Positions 60,140 to 64,000 of a DNA stretch of 64,000 nucleotides are shown piece by piece; the stretch's first letter is position 1, and the number at the start of each line of letters is the position of its first letter. The stretch is taken from positions 2,291,875-2,355,874 of the forward strand of contig NZ_JAHTBK010000001.1 of assembly GCF_020177575.1 (NCBI RefSeq), written 5' to 3'. The notes under the pieces are model-generated. The model did no database searches. It had not been told where the DNA came from and saw nothing but the letters and a program-made list of their open reading frames with translations. A program made the translations under genes and the position numbers. The DNA is from Hasllibacter sp. MH4015 (GTDB lineage Bacteria > Pseudomonadota > Alphaproteobacteria > Rhodobacterales > Rhodobacteraceae).

Positions 60140-61435
60140 ATGTCCCGGCCCATGCCCTTGCAAGATCATCCTTTGCGCTATGCGCTCGCCAACGAGTTGC
60201 ACGCCCGTCCTTTCCCCGCGCTCGACTGCCCCGGACAGGCGGTCTATCTGGCGATCAAACAACCCAAGGAAGCGGCGAAGCGGGACCGCAACCTCGACCG
60301 CGCGCATCTTCTGTCGCTGCTGGATCGCTTCGGCGCACAGCATCCCGGCCCCGACGCGACCCATTATTTCGGCAAACTGGGGCGCTTTCACCTGAAATGG
60401 GAAAGCCACACGGAGTTCGTGACTTATACCGCGTTTCTCGAAAACGGGGCCGACCGCCCGTTCGATCCCGCCGCCTGGGACGTGTTCCCCGAGGATTGGC
60501 TGGACGATGCGCCGGGCGTGCGCATCACGTCCGCCCATATCCGCTATGCGCCCGAGCCATCCGATACGACCAAGATCGGAGAGATGATCGCCGATTGGTT
60601 CGTCCCCGAAAGCCTTGCCGTGTCCCACGTGCTCGACCGGACCGCGATCATCGCGGGCGATTTCCGCATCGACAGCCTGGGCCACATGCGGTTCGCCGTC
60701 TTCACCAAGCCCGATACCGGCAACCGGCGCATCGGGCGGATTGTGCAGCGGATCTGCGAGATCGAGACCTACAAGTCGATGTCCATGTTGGGCCTGCCGC
60801 GGGCGCGCGACATCTCCCGCCGCATGGGGGAAATCGACGAAAGCCTCTCGCGCCTCGTGAAGGACCTGACGGGTGATCTGCGCAAGCCGGACCAGACCCT
60901 CGATGCGCTTCTGGCGGCGGCGTCGGAATTGGAGCAATTGCAGACCGAAAGCGCCTTCCGCTTCGGCGCGACCGGCGCCTACGAGGCGCTCGTCAACCAG
61001 CGGGTCGAAGTGCTGCGGGAGGAGCGCTTCCAGGGCCGCCAGACCTTCGCGGAATTCATGATGCGCCGCTTCGATCCCGCCATGCGCACGATCAAGGCAA
61101 CCGAGGCGCGGCTCAGCTCCATGACCGACCGGGCGATCCGGGCGGGTGATCTGCTACGGACGCGGGTCGACGTGGACCGCTCTGCCCAGAACCAGCAATT
61201 GCTGGAATCCATGGACGCGCGATCGGACCTGCAATTGCGGCTGCAAAAGACGGTGGAGGGCCTGTCGATCGTGGCGATCAGCTATTACGCGGTAAACCTT
61301 GTCGTCTACCTGATCTCCCCCCTGTCGGAGCCGTTGGGATTGCAGGAGACGTGGTTGACGGCCATTGCGGTTCTGCCGACCGTGTTCCTGGTCTGGCTGG
61401 TGGTGCGCTCGATCCGGAAGAGCATCGAGAAGTAA
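60140..61435 (+). CDS. DUF3422 family membrane protein
   Basis: About 431 residues from ATG 60140. An in-frame ATG at 60098 is possible. Family opening: HPLRYALANELHARPFP, then LGRFHLKWESHTEFVTYTAF. The C-terminus has two membrane segments (about 365-420) and a long coiled coil before them. Found in many proteobacteria. Function unknown. Confidence 0.8.
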   Translation: MSRPMPLQDHPLRYALANELHARPFPALDCPGQAVYLAIKQPKEAAKRDRNLDRAHLLSLLDRFGAQHPGPDATHYFGKLGRFHLKWESHTEFVTYTAFLENGADRPFDPAAWDVFPEDWLDDAPGVRITSAHIRYAPEPSDTTKIGEMIADWFVPESLAVSHVLDRTAIIAGDFRIDSLGHMRFAVFTKPDTGNRRIGRIVQRICEIETYKSMSMLGLPRARDISRRMGEIDESLSRLVKDLTGDLRKPDQTLDALLAAASELEQLQTESAFRFGATGAYEALVNQRVEVLREERFQGRQTFAEFMMRRFDPAMRTIKATEARLSSMTDRAIRAGDLLRTRVDVDRSAQNQQLLESMDARSDLQLRLQKTVEGLSIVAISYYAVNLVVYLISPLSEPLGLQETWLTAIAVLPTVFLVWLVVRSIRKSIEK

Positions 61436-61470
61436 GCAATTTCGCCCCGCGCCCTGCGCGGGTCGACCAA

Positions 61471-61515
61471 CCGGGGGGCCAGCCCCCCGGCCCCCCCGAG
61501 GTATTTTTCAAGCAA
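61471..61515. terminator. GC-rich palindrome between convergent genes
   Basis: A 20-bp palindrome with a nine-base perfect stem at 61471-61490 is followed by a GC-run and a short T-run (61503-61507). It lies in the 97-bp gap between DUF3422 (plus) and the acyl-CoA synthetase (minus), and is placed to end the first. Confidence 0.5.
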
Positions 61516-61532
61516 AGAAGGCAGCCGCGCGG

Positions 61533-63119
61533 TCAGTCCGGGCGCAGCGCCCGGCGCAGGATCTTGCCCGTGGCGGTCATCGGCAACGTGTCGGTGCGGA
61601 TGATCTTGCGCGGGACGAGATGGGCGGAGACCTTGTCACGGACGAGGGTTTGCAGCGCCGCATCCGAAACCTCCGCGCCCGCGCGCAGGACGACATGGGC
61701 CACGACGATTTGCGTGCGGATCGGGTCCGGTTCCCCGACCACGGCGGCCAGCGTCACGTCCGGATGGGTGCAAAGCGCCTGTTCGATTTCCACCGGGCCG
61801 ATGCGGTAGCCCGCCGATGTGATCACGTCGTCATCGCGGGCATGGAAGGTCAGCTGGCCGTCGGCGCGTATCGTGGCTAGATCGCCGGTGCGCAGCCAGC
61901 CATTCACGATCTTCCTCGCCGTCGCCTCGGGTTTGTTCCAGTAGCGCAGCATCATGACCGGGTCGGGGGTGGTGACGCAGATTTCCCCCACCTCCCCCGC
62001 TGCAACGGGCCGATCCTCGGGCCCCAGAACCGCGACATCGTGGCCGGGTACGGGCAGGCCCATGGCCCCGGGCGCGCGCGTCATCATGCCGTCACAGGCA
62101 GCCACGACAAGGTTCGCCTCGGTCTGGCCGTAGAATTCGTTGATCGGGCACTTGAGTGCACCGTGGCTCCAGTCCAGCAGGTCGGCACCCAGCGCCTCGC
62201 CGCCCGATCCGATGGCGCGCAGGCGCAGACCATCCGGCGCGGGCGACTGCCGCAAAAGGCGCAAGGCCGTCGGCGGCAGGAAGGCCCCGGTGACGCCCTC
62301 TTCCCGCATCAGGGCATAGGCGGCGGCGGGATCGAATTTCGCGAAGCGGTGAGAGATCAGCGGCACGCCGTAGAAGAGGCTCGGCAGAGCCATATCCATC
62401 AGCCCACCGATCCACGCCCAATCCGCCGGGGTCCACGCCACATCGCCCGCTTGCGGAAAGCCGCCATAGGCCAGTTCCACGCAAGGCAGGTGGCCGTAGA
62501 GGAACCGATGACCGTGGAGCACGCCCTTCGGATCGCCCGTCGTGCCGGAGGTGTAGATCATCACCGCAGGGTCGTCGCGATCTGTGTCGACCACGGAAAC
62601 GGATGCCACCTCGGCCATCGCTTCATCAAGCGAGGTTTCTCCCGCCCGGGCCTTGGTCGACAGGATTACGGGCGCATCGGTGACGGCGCGCACCTTGTCC
62701 TCCGACGCCGCCTCCACGATCACGGCGCTGGCCCCGCTATCCGACAGGCGGTAGCGCAGGGCATCCTCCCCGAACAACGTGAAAAGCGGGAGGGAGATCG
62801 CGCCAAGCTTGAACGCCGCCAGATGCGCCACGAGGACCCGCGGGTTCTGGCCCATGACGATGGCCACCCTGTCGCCCCGTCCCACCCCGCGTCCCGCCAG
62901 ATGCGCCGCCAGGCTGTCGGAGGCCACTTTCAGGTCGCCGTAGGTCCAAAGCTCGTCCGGCGGGCCGATATGGCGCACGGCGATGCGATCGGGATGGCGA
63001 CGCGCCCATCTCTCGCAACAGACCTCCGCGATGTTGAGCCGCTCGGGAATGTCCCACGCGAACCCCGCGCGCATCTCCGCCCAGGGTGCAAGCCGTGGGA
63101 TCAGCCGGTCACTCGGCAA
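61533..63119 (-). CDS. AMP-dependent acyl-CoA synthetase
   Basis: A 528-residue adenylate-forming enzyme of the acetyl/medium-chain acyl-CoA synthetase kind: YTSGTTGDPKGVLHGHR, EFYGQTEANLVV, GWLRTGDLATIRADG, DDVITSAGYRIGPVEIE, and K in LPMTATGKILRRAL. Substrate probably a short or branched acid. It overlaps the lipoprotein gene upstream by 11 bp. Confidence 0.85.
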   Translation of the reverse strand: MPSDRLIPRLAPWAEMRAGFAWDIPERLNIAEVCCERWARRHPDRIAVRHIGPPDELWTYGDLKVASDSLAAHLAGRGVGRGDRVAIVMGQNPRVLVAHLAAFKLGAISLPLFTLFGEDALRYRLSDSGASAVIVEAASEDKVRAVTDAPVILSTKARAGETSLDEAMAEVASVSVVDTDRDDPAVMIYTSGTTGDPKGVLHGHRFLYGHLPCVELAYGGFPQAGDVAWTPADWAWIGGLMDMALPSLFYGVPLISHRFAKFDPAAAYALMREEGVTGAFLPPTALRLLRQSPAPDGLRLRAIGSGGEALGADLLDWSHGALKCPINEFYGQTEANLVVAACDGMMTRAPGAMGLPVPGHDVAVLGPEDRPVAAGEVGEICVTTPDPVMMLRYWNKPEATARKIVNGWLRTGDLATIRADGQLTFHARDDDVITSAGYRIGPVEIEQALCTHPDVTLAAVVGEPDPIRTQIVVAHVVLRAGAEVSDAALQTLVRDKVSAHLVPRKIIRTDTLPMTATGKILRRALRPD

Positions 63120-63609
63120 TCACGGTCACCGTGGGCAGCCCCGTCAGGTCCAGCCCCAGCGCCTGGAACGCCGCCAGCGACAGGCGGGAGCCCGAGCCGC
63201 GTTCGCCCCCCGATGGCCGCGCCGTGACCTCGACCGTCGTGCCGTTGGGTGCCACCACCGTGGCCACCCGTTCCCGGTCCACCAGCGGCGTTTCGATCCA
63301 GAGGCCCGGCTGCGTCGCGTCGCCCAGGCTCGCGACGGTAAACCCGCGCACGCTGTCACCCGCCGCCTGGTCGCCCGCCGCGACGGCCGCCGCGCGGGTG
63401 GAGCTGTCGGCGGGCGCGATATCTTCGGCCGCCGCTTCGCCCACCACCGCATCGGTGATGACCTCTCCGCTGGCCGGGGCCGTATCGCTGGCCGCATCGC
63501 GCGCAAAGGGTCCGCTGCTGCCCGGCCCACTTTCGAACAACCCACCCAAGCCGCCGGAACACCCTGCCAGCGCAAGGATCGCCGCGCCCATCACCACTCG
63601 TTTCATCAT
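63109..63609 (-). CDS. Lipoprotein of unknown function
   Basis: A 166-residue lipoprotein: signal [17 protein letters not shown] with the lipobox LAGC, a Gly/Ser/Ala-rich linker (20-85), and a small beta domain near the C-terminus ([30 protein letters not shown]). Similar proteins in this family are sometimes mislabelled D-galactarate dehydratase; nothing enzymatic is visible here. Confidence 0.75.
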   Translation of the reverse strand: MMKRVVMGAAILALAGCSGGLGGLFESGPGSSGPFARDAASDTAPASGEVITDAVVGEAAAEDIAPADSSTRAAAVAAGDQAAGDSVRGFTVASLGDATQPGLWIETPLVDRERVATVVAPNGTTVEVTARPSGGERGSGSRLSLAAFQALGLDLTGLPTVTVIAE

Positions 63610-63707
63610 CGCACCTCAAGACGTTGTCGCCGCGAATCCTAGGCCCGCACCGATGCGTGATCAACCACCCGCTTGTGCGCCCCCGCCGCCACCCCTACTC
63701 TTTGCCC

Positions 63708-64000
63708 ATGGACCAGACCGCCCCCCTCATCGACCCGTTCGCCCGCGCGATCACCTACCTGCGGGTCAGCGTGACGGATCGCTGCGATTTCCGCTGCGTC
63801 TATTGCATGTCCGAGAACATGCAGTTCCTTCCTAAGAAGGAGCTTCTGACGCTGGAAGAGCTGGACCGAATGTGCTCCACCTTCATCCGCCTGGGCGTGC
63901 GCAAGTTGCGCATTACGGGGGGGGAGCCCCTGGTGCGCCGCGGTATCATGACCTTCTTCGACGGCATGAAACGCCACCTCGACGCAGGCACGCTGGACGA
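63708..64000 (+). CDS. moaA: GTP 3',8-cyclase MoaA, partial (3' end beyond window)
   Basis: The first 97 residues of a radical SAM enzyme. The iron-sulfur motif C26-x3-C30-x2-C33 (CDFRCVYC) and the SAM loop [13 protein letters not shown] are clear, and [12 protein letters not shown] is MoaA's. It starts molybdenum cofactor synthesis from GTP. The frame runs off the right edge. Confidence 0.92.
   Translation, partial: MDQTAPLIDPFARAITYLRVSVTDRCDFRCVYCMSENMQFLPKKELLTLEELDRMCSTFIRLGVRKLRITGGEPLVRRGIMTFFDGMKRHLDAGTLD

Noticed and set aside
1-64000. CRISPR arrays, insertion sequences, rRNA
   Set aside because: No regularly spaced repeats, transposase genes or rRNA segments were seen on reading the window.

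Overview
The window is high-GC alphaproteobacterial DNA, most likely from a marine member of the Rhodobacteraceae (roseobacter group). The basis is a complete bhcRABCD cluster (the beta-hydroxyaspartate cycle), family-typical small proteins (DUF1178, DUF1289, DUF3422), pntAB, a HemP-type gene and long glycosyltransferase runs. No rRNA, intact tRNA or CRISPR array was found.

Left part (1-17438) is mobile DNA. Two identical 48-bp direct repeats at 1858-1905 and 17391-17438 are the 3' part of a tRNA-Cys gene, from the anticodon stem to the acceptor end. Between them lies an integrative and mobilisable element of about 15.5 kb. Its left end holds a tyrosine integrase, two small excisionase-like DNA-binding proteins and a divergent repressor. 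The middle is defence cargo: an MmeI-like type IIL restriction-modification protein split by a frameshift, a possible nuclease with a GYD...QFK core, an Mrr-type endonuclease broken by two frameshifts, a KAP-type P-loop NTPase, a HigBA toxin-antitoxin pair and an unknown 408-aa protein. The right end holds a mobilisation module (relaxase with two genes nested inside it in another frame, and MobC) and a helix-turn-helix replication-type protein. Left of the first repeat is the end of another element with a phage head-tail connector gene. Neither repeat carries the 5' half of the tRNA, so the intact tRNA and the start of that second element should lie left of the window, giving a tandem integration.

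17439-25000 is a surface-sugar region. A GT2 glycosyltransferase faces a six-gene operon for a CDP-linked, probably C-methylated deoxysugar (RfbF, RfbG, RmlC-like epimerase, C-methyltransferase, reductase, CmcI-like enzyme). Next come an SbtA-type bicarbonate permease with a divergent LysR regulator, a xylulokinase, 4-hydroxyphenylpyruvate dioxygenase and an SDR.

29625-35066 is bhcR and, divergently, bhcABCD, which convert glyoxylate plus glycine to oxaloacetate without carbon loss. The bhcR-bhcA gap carries palindromes that fit an IclR operator. An acyl-CoA synthetase and a BASS-family transporter follow.

37939-50323 is a second polysaccharide or exoprotein region: a glycosyltransferase-methyltransferase fusion, two uncharacterised proteins, a large sulfatase with C-terminal RTX calcium-binding repeats (a type I secretion substrate), two tiny membrane proteins, and five tightly packed glycosyltransferases.

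50320-64000 is ordinary core genome: DUF1178, Nudix, histone-deacetylase-like, HemP, DUF1289, Dps, a YdjM-like membrane protein, a pyridoxamine-oxidase-fold protein, pntAB, an SDR, DUF3422, an acyl-CoA synthetase, a lipoprotein, and the start of moaA at the right edge.
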